The notes: generated by a model not told the origin, from the letters alone. Counted from the stretch's first letter, positions 44,311 through 54,174 are shown. The stretch: 64,000 bases of DNA from JAUVKT01 sp942491535 (GCA_942491535.1 CALOBV010000005.1:306756-370755); one strand, 5' to 3'. A program made the numbers and translations.

Positions 44311-47300
44311 ATGGGAAAAAAGAAATTTATAACATGTGACGGAAACCAGGCTGCATCTCACGTAGCTTATATGTTCAGTGAAGTTGCCTGTATCTATCCA
44401 ATCACTCCATCATCTAATATGGCTGAAAACATTGATGAGTGGGCTGCTAATGGTAGGAAAAATATTTTTGGCGAAGAAGTAAAGGTTGTAGAGATGCAAT
44501 CTGAGGCAGGTGCAGCAGGTGCCGTACACGGATCACTCCAGTCGGGTGCACTGACATCTACATTTACTGCTTCACAGGGATTGCTGCTTATGATACCTAA
44601 TATGTACAAAATTGCAGGTGAATTATTACCTGGAGTTTTTCATGTAAGTGCCAGGTCTGTTGCAGCTCATGCGCTTTCTATATTTGGAGATCATAGCGAT
44701 ATTTATGCAACCCGTCAGACAGGCTTTGCGATGCTCGCCAGTGGTAGTATACAGGAGATTATGGATCTTGCAGGTGTTGCACACCTCTCATCAATCAAAT
44801 CAAGAATCCCCTTCGTTCATTTCTTCGATGGTTTCAGGTCTTCACACGAGATTCAGAAAATAGAAGTACTGGAGAATGAAGATGTTATGAACCTGATCGA
44901 CTATGATGCTCTTCAAAGGTTCCGCGATAATGCTCTTAACCCTGAGCATCCTGTAACAAGAGGAACTGCACAGAATCCTGATATCTACTTCCAGGCTAAA
45001 GAATCTGTTAACTCATTTTATGAGCCAGTAGCTGATATAGTTTCAGATTATATGAAGGAATTGTCAAAAATTACCGGCAGAGACTATAAGCCATTTACTT
45101 ACTTCGGTGCGCCTGATGCTACAAATATTATTGTTGCAATGGGATCTGTTACCGAAACAATAAAAGAAACACTCGGATATTTATTATCAAAAGGCGAAAA
45201 GGTGGGACTTATTTCAGTTCATCTATATCGTCCTTTCTCAGAAAAATATTTCTTCGATGTACTTCCTGATACTGTTCAGAAGATCACTGTCCTCGACAGA
45301 ACAAAGGAACCGGGAGCCAACGGAGAACCCCTTTATCTTGATATAAGGGATATATTCTATGAGAAGGAAAAGAGACCGGTCATCCTGGGCGGACGCTTCG
45401 GACTATCATCCAAAGACACAACCCCATCAATGATAATGTCTGTTTACCAGAACATGGACATCGACAAGCCTAAGAACCTGTTTACACTTGGTATTAACGA
45501 TGATGTTACATTTAAATCACTCCCGGCCCTGCCCGAGATTAATGTATGTGACAAATTCCTTTACTCCGCCAAGTTCTACGGTCTTGGCTCGGATGGTACT
45601 GTTGGCGCAAATAAAAACTCAATCAAAATTATTGGTGAGTCAACAGATAAATATTGCCAGGCCTATTTTGCCTACGATTCGAAGAAATCAGGTGGTATAA
45701 CAACCTCCCACCTTCGTTTTGGTGACACTCCTATTCGTTCGACTTACCTGGTTAATACACCCGATTTTGTTGCCTGCCATGTTAGTCAGTACCTGGAGAA
45801 ATACGATATGCTGAAAGGACTTAAAGAAGGTGGTACCTTCCTCCTTAATGCACCCTTCAGTGCCGACCAGGTTGATGAGCATATGCCTTCTCATTTCAAG
45901 AAATATCTCGCTGAAAACAATATCAACTTCTATATAATAGATGCTACATCAATCGCTACCGAGATTGGTCTTGGAAACAGAACAAACACAATTATGCAAT
46001 CGGCATTTTTTAAAGTGGCCGAAGTAATTCCTTACGACCAGGCAGTAGCCGAAATGAAGAAATTCATTGTTAAGTCCTATGGTTCAAAAGGTGAAGACGT
46101 TGTTAAGATGAATTACGCAGCCGTCGACCGTGGAGGTGATGTAGTAAAAGTTGAGGTGCCTGCCTCATGGAAAAATGTTACAATTGAAAAAGTAAAAGAA
46201 GACAGCACACTGCCTGATTTTATTAAGAATGTTTGTAAGCCTATAAACGATCAAAAAGGAGACGATCTTCCTGTTAGTGCATTTATCGGAAGAGAAGATG
46301 GGACATTCCCATCAGGAACAACTGCCTATGAAAAAAGAGGTATTGCTACCTGGACCCCTGAATGGATTGGCGATAATTGTATACAGTGTAACCAGTGTTC
46401 ATATGTTTGTCCGCATGCAGCAATTCGTCCTTTCCTGTTAACTGATGAAGAAGCCGCCGCCGCTCCGGAAGGAACAAATACAATCCAGGGTATCGGAGGT
46501 ACTAAAGAATATAAATTCAAAATCCAGGTTAGCCTTATGGACTGTACAGGATGCGGTAACTGTGCCGATGTATGTCCTGCAAAAGAAAAAGCACTTGTGA
46601 TGAAAGCATTCGATACTCAGCTTGCAGAAGCTGATCGATGGACATATATGCACGAGAAAGTTGGCTATAAGGATACAGTGGTTGATAAAACAAAAACTGT
46701 TAAAAACAGCCAGTTTGCACAGCCCCTATTCGAATTCTCAGGTGCATGCGCCGGTTGCGGCGAAACTCCTTATATCAAAGCTATTACACAGCTCTTCGGT
46801 GACAGGATGATAGTGGCAAACGCAACAGGATGTTCATCTATATATGGTGGTTCAGCTCCCTCAACTCCTTATACAGTAAATAAGGATGGTCACGGACCAG
46901 CATGGGCAAATTCACTATTTGAAGATAACGCCGAATACGGATTTGGAATGGCAACAGGTATCAGCAAATTGCGTGATAGAATTGCCCGTCTTATGACAAA
47001 TGCAAATAAAAACGGTGTTGCAGCTTCTACTAAAGAAGCTTTCAACCAGTGGCTTGATGCAAAAAATGATGCAGAAGGATCAAAAGTAGCATCCGAAGCA
47101 GTAATTGAAGCATGTAAAAAGGAGAAAACTGCAGAATGCAAAGAGATCCTTAGCCTGAAACAATACCTTATTAAGAAATCCATGTGGATCTTCGGAGGTG
47201 ACGGATGGGCCTACGACATTGGATATGGTGGTCTCGACCATGTTATAGCATCGGGAGAAGATGTTAATATCCTTGTTCTGGATACAGAAGTATACTCAAA

Positions 47301-47832
47301 TACAGGTGGACAGGCATCTAAAGCTACTCCTGTAGGAGCGGTTGCTAAATTTGCCGCTTCAGGTAAAAAGATCCGTAAAAAAGATCTCGGTCAGATGGCT
47401 ATGACATATGGCTACGTTTATGTTGCACAGGTTGCAATGGGTGCAAGCCAGTCACAGTACTTCAAGGCCATAAGGGAAGCAGAAGCCTATCCCGGACCGT
47501 CACTGATTATTGCGTATTCACCATGTATCAATCACGGACTAAGAGCAGGCATGGGTAAAACTCAGGCTCAGTCAGGCGATGCAGTTAAAAGCGGATACTG
47601 GCACAACTTCAGGTTCGATCCACGTCTCGAGAAAGAAGGCAAAAATCCTTTCCAACTCGATTCTAAAGAACCAGACTGGAGCCTGTTCCAGGACTTCCTT
47701 AAGTCTGAGGTCAGATATACTTCTCTAATGAAATCATTCCCTGAAGAAGCAAAAGAACTATTTGCAGCTGCCGAGGAAAATTCAAAATGGAGATATAACT
47801 CTTACCTGCGACTGGCAAAAATGGAATACTAG
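44311..47832 (+). CDS. nifJ: pyruvate:ferredoxin (flavodoxin) oxidoreductase
   Basis: 1173 residues, single-chain PFOR with all domains fused. N-terminal pyrimidine-binding domain (DGNQAASHVAYMFSEVACIY, PITPSS), 2Fe/4Fe ferredoxin domain with clusters C690/C693/C696/C700 and C745/C748/C751/C755, a third cluster beginning at GACAGCGETPY, and the C-terminal thiamine diphosphate domain (GGDGWAYDIGYGG). It converts pyruvate and CoA to acetyl-CoA, CO2 and reduced ferredoxin, which indicates an anaerobic or fermentative capacity. Single gene with a strong terminator. Confidence 0.98.
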   Translation: MGKKKFITCDGNQAASHVAYMFSEVACIYPITPSSNMAENIDEWAANGRKNIFGEEVKVVEMQSEAGAAGAVHGSLQSGALTSTFTASQGLLLMIPNMYKIAGELLPGVFHVSARSVAAHALSIFGDHSDIYATRQTGFAMLASGSIQEIMDLAGVAHLSSIKSRIPFVHFFDGFRSSHEIQKIEVLENEDVMNLIDYDALQRFRDNALNPEHPVTRGTAQNPDIYFQAKESVNSFYEPVADIVSDYMKELSKITGRDYKPFTYFGAPDATNIIVAMGSVTETIKETLGYLLSKGEKVGLISVHLYRPFSEKYFFDVLPDTVQKITVLDRTKEPGANGEPLYLDIRDIFYEKEKRPVILGGRFGLSSKDTTPSMIMSVYQNMDIDKPKNLFTLGINDDVTFKSLPALPEINVCDKFLYSAKFYGLGSDGTVGANKNSIKIIGESTDKYCQAYFAYDSKKSGGITTSHLRFGDTPIRSTYLVNTPDFVACHVSQYLEKYDMLKGLKEGGTFLLNAPFSADQVDEHMPSHFKKYLAENNINFYIIDATSIATEIGLGNRTNTIMQSAFFKVAEVIPYDQAVAEMKKFIVKSYGSKGEDVVKMNYAAVDRGGDVVKVEVPASWKNVTIEKVKEDSTLPDFIKNVCKPINDQKGDDLPVSAFIGREDGTFPSGTTAYEKRGIATWTPEWIGDNCIQCNQCSYVCPHAAIRPFLLTDEEAAAAPEGTNTIQGIGGTKEYKFKIQVSLMDCTGCGNCADVCPAKEKALVMKAFDTQLAEADRWTYMHEKVGYKDTVVDKTKTVKNSQFAQPLFEFSGACAGCGETPYIKAITQLFGDRMIVANATGCSSIYGGSAPSTPYTVNKDGHGPAWANSLFEDNAEYGFGMATGISKLRDRIARLMTNANKNGVAASTKEAFNQWLDAKNDAEGSKVASEAVIEACKKEKTAECKEILSLKQYLIKKSMWIFGGDGWAYDIGYGGLDHVIASGEDVNILVLDTEVYSNTGGQASKATPVGAVAKFAASGKKIRKKDLGQMAMTYGYVYVAQVAMGASQSQYFKAIREAEAYPGPSLIIAYSPCINHGLRAGMGKTQAQSGDAVKSGYWHNFRFDPRLEKEGKNPFQLDSKEPDWSLFQDFLKSEVRYTSLMKSFPEEAKELFAAAEENSKWRYNSYLRLAKMEY

Positions 47833-47850
47833 AAAAACTTTCTAATTAGA

Positions 47851-47886
47851 AAAAAAGGCTGATCAACTGATCAGCCTTTTTTTTTT
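47851..47886 (+). terminator. strong terminator of nifJ
   Basis: Six A, GGCTGATC / GATCAGCC stem with a 4-base loop, then at least ten T; the A and T tracts extend the stem. It lies 19 bases after the nifJ stop. Confidence 0.95.
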
Positions 47887-47914
47887 GTTTAAGATTACTT
47901 AAGACCTTAAATTG

Positions 47915-47981
47915 ATTGAACCGAACAGGATGAGTTTGCGTAATGCAAGCTAATCCTGTGAGCTCGGCGAAGCCAATTGTT
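47915..47981. repeat. hairpin repeat H, copy 1
   Basis: ATTGAACCGAACAGGATGAG and following bases. AGGAT (47927-47931) pairs with ATCCT, and GTTTGC with GCAAGC, around GTAAT; GA faces TA between the two stems. A second small hairpin GGC-GAA-GCC follows and the unit ends AATTGTT. The copy at 55291-55357 matches at almost every position. Confidence 0.85.
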
Positions 47982-48123
47982 AAAGTGTTGAACTGTTAAA
48001 GTGTTAAAGTGTTAAACTGTTGAACTGTTAATCTTTCAACCCAGTTTCAACCTTTTCAACCGATGACTGCCGTCAGGCAGGTTTATCAACTTTTTCAACC
48101 TTTTCAACCTTATCAACCTTCTT
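47982..48123. repeat. GTGTTAAA and CAACCTTTT tandem tracts before ruvX
   Basis: First part (to about 48033): repeated GTTAAAGT / GTTGAACT words. Second part (48034-48123): repeated TTTCAACC words broken by the hairpin CTGCC-GTCA-GGCAG (48067-48080). The tract runs up to the -7 box of ruvX. With the hairpin repeat and nifJ terminator it fills the 308-base gap; no gene seen. Confidence 0.85.
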
Positions 48124-48140
48124 CTTATTATCTTTGCACG

Positions 48141-48569
48141 ATGGGAAGGATAATGGCAATTGATTATGGTAAAAAACGTAGTGGCATAGCCGTTACAGAT
48201 ATTACACAAACCATTGCCAGTCCACTAACCACTGTTCCGACAAATGACCTGGAAAAATTTCTTATGGAGTATACCGGAGCTGAGAATGTTGAAGCAATTG
48301 TTATTGGTTACCCAAAAACCATGAACAATCAACCATCAGAATCGGTTAAATATATAGATCCGTTTATCAGGCGGCTCAGAAAAATTTTTCCGGATATGGG
48401 TCTTCACCTGGTCGATGAAAGATTTACTTCGACAATTGCAATGAGGGCAATGATAGATGGAGGAATGAAAAAAAGTGATAGAAGAGATAAGTCTAATGTG
48501 GATAAGATAAGTGCATCGCTGATACTTCAATCCTATCTACAACAGGCTCAGAATATTAAGAATAGATAA
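48141..48569 (+). CDS. ruvX: Holliday junction resolvase-like protein RuvX/YqgF
   Basis: 142 residues, RNase H-like fold. Start chosen at the ATG at 48141 (MGRIMAIDYGKKRSGIAVTD); the frame is open upstream, but that part is repeat tract. Catalytic Asp in AIDYGKKRSG, VIGYPKTMNNQPS and DERFTSTIA are typical. It acts in pre-16S rRNA 5' processing and possibly recombination. The -7 box TATCTTTG at 48129-48136 ends 4 bases before the ATG, suggesting a leaderless mRNA. def follows 10 bases downstream. Confidence 0.94.
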   Translation: MGRIMAIDYGKKRSGIAVTDITQTIASPLTTVPTNDLEKFLMEYTGAENVEAIVIGYPKTMNNQPSESVKYIDPFIRRLRKIFPDMGLHLVDERFTSTIAMRAMIDGGMKKSDRRDKSNVDKISASLILQSYLQQAQNIKNR

Positions 48570-48579
48570 CTAATATACA

Positions 48580-49134
48580 ATGATTTACCCTGTTTATATA
48601 TATGGTCACCCCATACTGAGAAGAAAATCTGTAGATATCGACCAGGACTATGAGAAACTGGACGAGCTGATTAATAACATGTTTGAAACTATGTATAAGG
48701 CTGAGGGTGTAGGTCTGGCTGCTCCCCAGGTTGGAAAAAACCTCAGGATCTTTATCGTTGATGGGACTCCATATGCTGAAGACGAGCCCGAACTGGAAGA
48801 ATTCAGGAAAGTATTTATCAATGCCCATATTATTGAGCGAGATGGAGTTGTAGTTCCAATGAACGAAGGGTGCCTGAGTATTCCGGAAATCCGGGAAGAT
48901 GTTGATCGTGAATCCAGGATCCATATACAGTACTATGACGAAAACTGGGAATATCATGACGAGGTAATGGAAGGTTACAGAGCCAGGATTATTCAACACG
49001 AATACGATCATCTCGACGGGATTCTCTTTACCGATAAGGTAAGTCCCATAAGAAGAAGACTCATTAAGGGTAAACTAAACGGCCTGAGCAAGGGAAAATT
49101 CGATGTCGACTATAAAACCTTAATAGCCAAATAA
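48580..49134 (+). CDS. def: peptide deformylase
   Basis: 184 residues. Motif 1 GVGLAAPQ at 43-50, motif 2 EGCLSIP with metal ligand C98, motif 3 QHEYDH with H140, E141 and H144. Removes the N-formyl group from nascent proteins. Probably cotranscribed with ruvX, a common Bacteroidota pairing. Confidence 0.97.
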   Translation: MIYPVYIYGHPILRRKSVDIDQDYEKLDELINNMFETMYKAEGVGLAAPQVGKNLRIFIVDGTPYAEDEPELEEFRKVFINAHIIERDGVVVPMNEGCLSIPEIREDVDRESRIHIQYYDENWEYHDEVMEGYRARIIQHEYDHLDGILFTDKVSPIRRRLIKGKLNGLSKGKFDVDYKTLIAK

Positions 49135-49180
49135 ATATTTCAAGCTGTTTTCGTAACTTTATACACTTAGCTGTATTGTT

Positions 49181-50563
49181 GTGCTGTATAAAGAGATTCC
49201 TTTCGTAAGATTTACTCTTCCGCTTGTGGCAGGTATCCTTCTGCGATACTATAGCGGCTGTATACCTGTGTATTATATACTTATTCCTGTATTAGTTGCC
49301 CTGGTCATGGCATATTGGTATTCAGACGACCGCTTTAAATCTGTGATATACGGACTTAATGTATTCCTGTTTTTTGTTATTGCAGGATACATGATCTACT
49401 CCCATGAATACAACAGTGTAAGCAGTTTTGAAGCACTTCCTGGTATATATACTATTAGAGTCGATAAGAAACCTGTATCTCGTGAAAAATCGCTTAAAGC
49501 CCCATCATCCATTATGACCAGAAGCAAGGATGGGAAGTACAAAGCACAGGCAAAAATAATGCTCTACCTTCCCGCTGAAAGCAAGCTTGCTGACATTGCT
49601 CCAGGCAGCTTGATTAATATAAAGCTCGCGCCGGATGAATTAAGCGACTTTGATACCCTCGATAATTTTAACTACCGGAAATACATGATTCACTCCGGCT
49701 ATAAATACTACTCTTTTGCAGACAATTTTACTCCAACTGGAGAATATTCAGGCGGAATAACGCATCTGTCAGCAAGGATACAAAGTAAGCTTCTGGGAAA
49801 ATATTCATCCTTAATTCATGATCAGCGATCTCTTGCAATTGTTTCTGCACTTACCCTCGGATACAGGGATCAGCTCGACGAAGAAATAAGGGAAAAGTTC
49901 ACAGGAGCAGGGATAAGTCATATAATGGCAGTATCGGGATTGCACGTTGGGATAATCACGATTATGATTAGCGGCTTATTGAAATTGCTTCAAATTCGCT
50001 CACGCTTTCTTAGCCTGATTATAGTAATTATATCTGTCTGGACTTTCGCACTTATTTCAGGCATGTCTCCATCTGTCAGCAGGGCTTCACTAATGTTCAC
50101 CTTTATATTTACGGGTAAGTATATCTACAGGCATGTTAACCCTATAAATTCGCTTCTTGCCTCGGCCTTTATACTACTGGTTATCAATCCATTTATACTT
50201 TTTTCAATCAGCTTTCAGCTTTCTTACTCGGCAGTTCTGACAATACTGTTATTCTTCAAAAAGGCCGACAGCCTGATAAATTTTTCCGGGCTCCTGCTAA
50301 GAAAGCTATGGTCGCTTATATCTGTTACTCTTCTGGCCCAGGCAGGAACTCTACCATTTGTTCTATACTACTTCAAATCTATACCACTCCTGTCGGTATT
50401 TACCAATATACTGGCCATCCCTCTGGCATTTCTGATAATAATAACAGGAATCCTGCTGCTTACTATTCCCTCATCATTAATTATTAGCGATATCCTGGTT
50501 TACCTGGTAACACTGGAAACAAAACTACTCTACTCCATAGCCGACTGGATCAGTTCCATCTAA
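49181..50563 (+). CDS. ComEC/Rec2-related membrane protein, shortened
   Basis: 460 residues from a GTG start. A DUF4131-like N-terminal part precedes the Competence domain with AGISHIMAVSGLHVGIITIM and SGMSPSVSRASLMFTFIFTG, about ten membrane helices. Bacteroidota homologues are usually near 650-700 residues. This one stops at SIADWISSI, directly before a GTTTGAG repeat tract, so the last helices and any C-terminal domain are missing. It may form the DNA channel in uptake, but competence is not shown. Possibly truncated by repeat insertion or deletion. Confidence 0.85.
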   Translation: MLYKEIPFVRFTLPLVAGILLRYYSGCIPVYYILIPVLVALVMAYWYSDDRFKSVIYGLNVFLFFVIAGYMIYSHEYNSVSSFEALPGIYTIRVDKKPVSREKSLKAPSSIMTRSKDGKYKAQAKIMLYLPAESKLADIAPGSLINIKLAPDELSDFDTLDNFNYRKYMIHSGYKYYSFADNFTPTGEYSGGITHLSARIQSKLLGKYSSLIHDQRSLAIVSALTLGYRDQLDEEIREKFTGAGISHIMAVSGLHVGIITIMISGLLKLLQIRSRFLSLIIVIISVWTFALISGMSPSVSRASLMFTFIFTGKYIYRHVNPINSLLASAFILLVINPFILFSISFQLSYSAVLTILLFFKKADSLINFSGLLLRKLWSLISVTLLAQAGTLPFVLYYFKSIPLLSVFTNILAIPLAFLIIITGILLLTIPSSLIISDILVYLVTLETKLLYSIADWISSI

Positions 50564-50568
50564 GAATG

Positions 50569-50656
50569 TTTGAGGGTTTGAGGTTTGAGAGTTTGAAGGT
50601 TTAAATTCCTTATAAAATGAACGATTAAACACTTAAACCATTAAACACTTAAACCG
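50569..50656. repeat. GTTTGAG and ATTAAACACTTAAACC repeats after comEC
   Basis: GTTTGAGG/GTTTGAGA words at 50569-50600, then two exact copies of ATTAAACACTTAAACC (50625-50640 and 50641-50656). The pair of copies is enclosed by GAACG and CGTTC. Located at the premature end of comEC. Confidence 0.8.
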
Positions 50657-50738
50657 TTCCTTCTATTTTTTTCCATTAAAAATAGCAGGAACTATCTCCC
50701 TTTTCTTAAATTTGCCCTGTTCTCAAATTAAATAAGTG

Positions 50739-52079
50739 ATGAGGATTGTTATTGCAGGAGCTGGCGAAGTTGGGACCCATCTGGCAAAGATGCTTAGCAA
50801 CGAAAACCACGACATTGTTATTATCGATACCGAAGAAAGCAGGTTAAAACCAATTGATGCAAATTGTGACGTGCTAACAACCCTCGGATCTGCTACATCT
50901 GTTAATCTCCTAAGAGAAACTCTTGGGAAAAAGACCGACCTCTTTATTGCAGTAGCTCATTCCGAAGACACTAATATTACGGCAGCCATACTTGCAAAAA
51001 GGCTGGGTGCCATTAAGACAATAGCACGAATTGATAACCGTGAATACCTGGAACATACAACAAGGGAGTTTTTTCGCTCACTGGGTATTGATTCGATGGT
51101 CTATCCCGAATTGATTGCAGCAAAAGAGGTTCTGGGATTACTCCACGAAACCGGAACAACCGAGTTTATGGAATTCTCAGGTGGGATACTTGCACTCTAT
51201 GTCCAGAAACTTGAGAAAAATGCACCGGTTCTGCATCATACCCTTAAAGAGATTGCACAAGCACCGGAGTATTCACAATACAGGGCAGTAGCAATCAAAC
51301 GACTGGAAAAAACAATAATACCCAGAGGTGATGAAGAGTTTCAGGAGAACGACCTTGTATATGTTGTTTCGACCAGGGAAGGGATTAAGGAAATGATGAG
51401 ATTCTCGGGAAAAGAGAATTTTATTGCAAAAAATATACTTATCCTCGGAGGGAGTCGGATTGCTCGGAAAGTATGCCTTTCTCTTCAGAAAGAATGCAAT
51501 ATTAAACTTATAGAACAGGATAGCGAAAAATGCATCGACCTGGCAGATGAACTTGAGGATACACTTATAATCAACGGTGATGGAAGAGATGCTGCATTAC
51601 TGATTGAAGAAGGAATAGACAAGATGGACGCCTTTGTTGCCGTTACAGGCAATTCCGAAACCAATATTTTATCCTGCCTGCTGGCCAAGAGACTGGGGGT
51701 AAAAAGAACTATTGCAGAGGTTGAAAATGTCGAATATATCAATCTGGCAGAAAATAGTGGCGTTGATACAATCATCAATAAAAAGATATCTGCAGCGAGC
51801 AGAATCTTCAGGCATACAACCAATCCAAATGTAACCCAGGTAAAATGCATGACAGGTACAGATGCTGAAGTACTTGAGTATAAAGTACCTGCAGGCTCTA
51901 AGATAACAAAGGCACCCCTTCATTCTGTTAACTTCCCCAAGGGAGCTATTGTTGGAGGAGGTACACGTGGAGGCAAACCTTTTATTGCTACAGGCGACAC
52001 TCATATTCAGACAGACGATCGTATTGTTGTATTTACTCTGCCGGAAGCCTTTGATAAGGTTTCTAAATTTTTTATCTAA
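50739..52079 (+). CDS. trkA: Trk potassium uptake regulatory protein TrkA
   Basis: 446 residues. Two RCK units, each with a Rossmann NAD-binding fold (IVIAGAGEVGTHLAKML at the start; ILGGSRIARKVCLSL near 230) and an RCK-C domain. It is the cytoplasmic regulator of the TrkH channel encoded 9 bases downstream. Start at the ATG at 50739, three bases after a GTG in the same frame. A -7 box TAAATTTG lies at 50707-50714. Confidence 0.96.
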   Translation: MRIVIAGAGEVGTHLAKMLSNENHDIVIIDTEESRLKPIDANCDVLTTLGSATSVNLLRETLGKKTDLFIAVAHSEDTNITAAILAKRLGAIKTIARIDNREYLEHTTREFFRSLGIDSMVYPELIAAKEVLGLLHETGTTEFMEFSGGILALYVQKLEKNAPVLHHTLKEIAQAPEYSQYRAVAIKRLEKTIIPRGDEEFQENDLVYVVSTREGIKEMMRFSGKENFIAKNILILGGSRIARKVCLSLQKECNIKLIEQDSEKCIDLADELEDTLIINGDGRDAALLIEEGIDKMDAFVAVTGNSETNILSCLLAKRLGVKRTIAEVENVEYINLAENSGVDTIINKKISAASRIFRHTTNPNVTQVKCMTGTDAEVLEYKVPAGSKITKAPLHSVNFPKGAIVGGGTRGGKPFIATGDTHIQTDDRIVVFTLPEAFDKVSKFFI

Positions 52080-52088
52080 ATAAAGTTA

Positions 52089-53537
52089 ATGCTCAACGGT
52101 AAAGTAATATTCAGAATTCTTGGACTACTAACCTTTCTGCTGGGGATTTGCATGGCACTTACCGTTCCTATTGCACTTTACTATGGAGATGGTGATGCAA
52201 TGGCCCTGCTTATTTCAGCTCTTATTGCCCTTGCTATAGGACTAATCGCTTCCATCATCTTTAAGTCAGATAAAACACAGATGGGTAAAAGAGAAGGTTT
52301 CCTTATAGTTACCCTCAGCTGGATTATATTTTCAGTCTTTGGGAGTCTGCCCTTTGTAATAAGTGGCGAGATTACATCCTATACAGATGCATTCTTCGAA
52401 ACAATGTCTGGCTTTACAACAACAGGAGCATCCATACTTACCGACATTGAATCGCTGCCGCACGGCTTGCTTTTCTGGAGAAGCATGACCCAATGGCTGG
52501 GAGGAATGGGGATAATTGTACTGTCAATTGCAATCCTGCCCTTTCTCAAGCTGGGTAATATACAGCTATTTGTTGCCGAGGTACCCGGACCTACCCCTGA
52601 TAAGCTGAGTCCAAAAATAAAAGATACTGCAAAGCGGCTCTGGGCAATATACGCAGTATTTACTCTCGCAGAAACAATTCTACTATGGGCTGGTGAGATG
52701 GATCTTTTTGATGCAGTGAACCACTCATTTACAACGATGGCCACTGGCGGTTACTCCACAAAAAATGCAAGTATAGCTGCTTTTAGTTCTCCATATATAC
52801 ACTATGTTATAACTGCATTTATGATTATTGCAGGAACAAACTTTACCCTGGCATACATGGGAATTCACGGGAAGTTTAAAAAGATTATCAAGAACGAAGA
52901 ATTTGTTTTCTATATCACAGTTTTGCTTATAGCTATCACAATAGGCGGTTTAGTATTGTATTTCCACCATGATAATCCCCTTGAAAAATCATTCCGCGAC
53001 TCTGCCTTCCAGGTAGTATCTATTGTTACCACAACAGGCTTTGCTACAGTCAATTACTGCTTATGGGTACCCTTTCTCGTCCTGTTTTTATTTATTTTGA
53101 TGTTTACAGGGGGATCAGCCGGATCAACAGGCGGTGGTATAAAAATGGTTCGCCTTCTGCTGCTGGCAAAAAACAGCCGACAGGAGCTAAGGAGACTTAT
53201 TCACCCCAATGCCGTAATACCGGTCAGACTAAATCATAAGGTGGTACCGCAACAGCTGATATATAATGTCCAGGCCTTCATGGTATTCTATCTTATAATA
53301 ACAGCTTTCAGTGCCCTTGTTATCTCAGTTATGGGATACGACATTGTAAGCTCACTCAGTGCCGTAGCTGCCACTCTGGGAAATATCGGACCGGGTATGG
53401 GTGAGGTGGGTCCTGCTATGAATTATGCCCATTTCCCTGCATTTGGAAAATGGTTTCTTTCATTCCTGATGTTGCTGGGCAGACTGGAGTTATTTACCGT
53501 CCTGGTGCTTCTGCAGGGAGCTTTCTATAAAAGATAA
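52089..53537 (+). CDS. trkH: TrkH family potassium transporter
   Basis: 482 residues, four pore-loop repeats with selectivity segments such as TMSGFTTTGASILTD, TMATGGYSTKNAS, VSIVTTTGFATVNY and ATLGNIGPGMGEVG. Forms the K+ channel gated by TrkA. Operon with trkA; convergent with tsaC (5-base gap). Intact. Confidence 0.96.
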   Translation: MLNGKVIFRILGLLTFLLGICMALTVPIALYYGDGDAMALLISALIALAIGLIASIIFKSDKTQMGKREGFLIVTLSWIIFSVFGSLPFVISGEITSYTDAFFETMSGFTTTGASILTDIESLPHGLLFWRSMTQWLGGMGIIVLSIAILPFLKLGNIQLFVAEVPGPTPDKLSPKIKDTAKRLWAIYAVFTLAETILLWAGEMDLFDAVNHSFTTMATGGYSTKNASIAAFSSPYIHYVITAFMIIAGTNFTLAYMGIHGKFKKIIKNEEFVFYITVLLIAITIGGLVLYFHHDNPLEKSFRDSAFQVVSIVTTTGFATVNYCLWVPFLVLFLFILMFTGGSAGSTGGGIKMVRLLLLAKNSRQELRRLIHPNAVIPVRLNHKVVPQQLIYNVQAFMVFYLIITAFSALVISVMGYDIVSSLSAVAATLGNIGPGMGEVGPAMNYAHFPAFGKWFLSFLMLLGRLELFTVLVLLQGAFYKR

Positions 53538-53542
53538 GTTTA

Positions 53543-54157
53543 CTAATACTCAAGGACCCCGATACCTTCTCTTACAATAAGCGGCTCATCACCCGTGCAA
53601 TCGACAATTGTGGAAGGCTCGTTGTTTCCATAACCTCCATCAATAACTATATCTGCAAAATCACGGTATTTTTCGTAAATAAGCTCAGGGTCGGTAGTAT
53701 ACTCAATAATCTCGTCAGAGTCGTGGATAGATGTAGTAATAAGCGGACTACCAATTTCTCTTATAAGATCGAGTACTATCTGATTTGAAGGTATCCGGAT
53801 ACCAACTGTTTTCTTTTTGTTCTTAAAAAGCTTTGGTATCTGGTTATTAGCCTGAACAATAAATGTAAACGGGCCAGGGGTATTTCTTTTTATCAGCTTA
53901 AAAATATTATTATCCCTTATAATAGTATATTCTGCCAGCTGAGTCAGGTCATGAAAGAGCAACGACATATTAGGCCTCTGGGGGTCAAAACCCTTAAATT
54001 TTGAAATCTTCTCGATTGCCTTATTACATCGTATATCACAACCAATAGCATATACGGAGTCAGTCGGATAAATAACTATCCCACCCTTTTCAAGGACATC
54101 AGCAACCCTCCTGAGGTGACGCGAATTAGGATTAGACTCGTATATCTTTATCAGCAT
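53543..54157 (-). CDS. L-threonylcarbamoyladenylate synthase (Sua5/YciO/YrdC family)
   Basis: 204 residues. The KGGIVIYPTDSVYAIGCD block, KFKGFDPQRPNMSLL with the RP substrate-binding pair, TPGPFTFIV and the C-terminal PSTIVDCTGDEPLIVREG are present. It makes threonylcarbamoyl-AMP for the t6A37 modification of tRNAs reading ANN codons. Members of the YciO branch may have other roles. Promoter 14 bases upstream of the ATG. Confidence 0.93.
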   Translation of the reverse strand: MLIKIYESNPNSRHLRRVADVLEKGGIVIYPTDSVYAIGCDIRCNKAIEKISKFKGFDPQRPNMSLLFHDLTQLAEYTIIRDNNIFKLIKRNTPGPFTFIVQANNQIPKLFKNKKKTVGIRIPSNQIVLDLIREIGSPLITTSIHDSDEIIEYTTDPELIYEKYRDFADIVIDGGYGNNEPSTIVDCTGDEPLIVREGIGVLEY

Positions 54158-54174
54158 ATCACAATATTGAAGGG

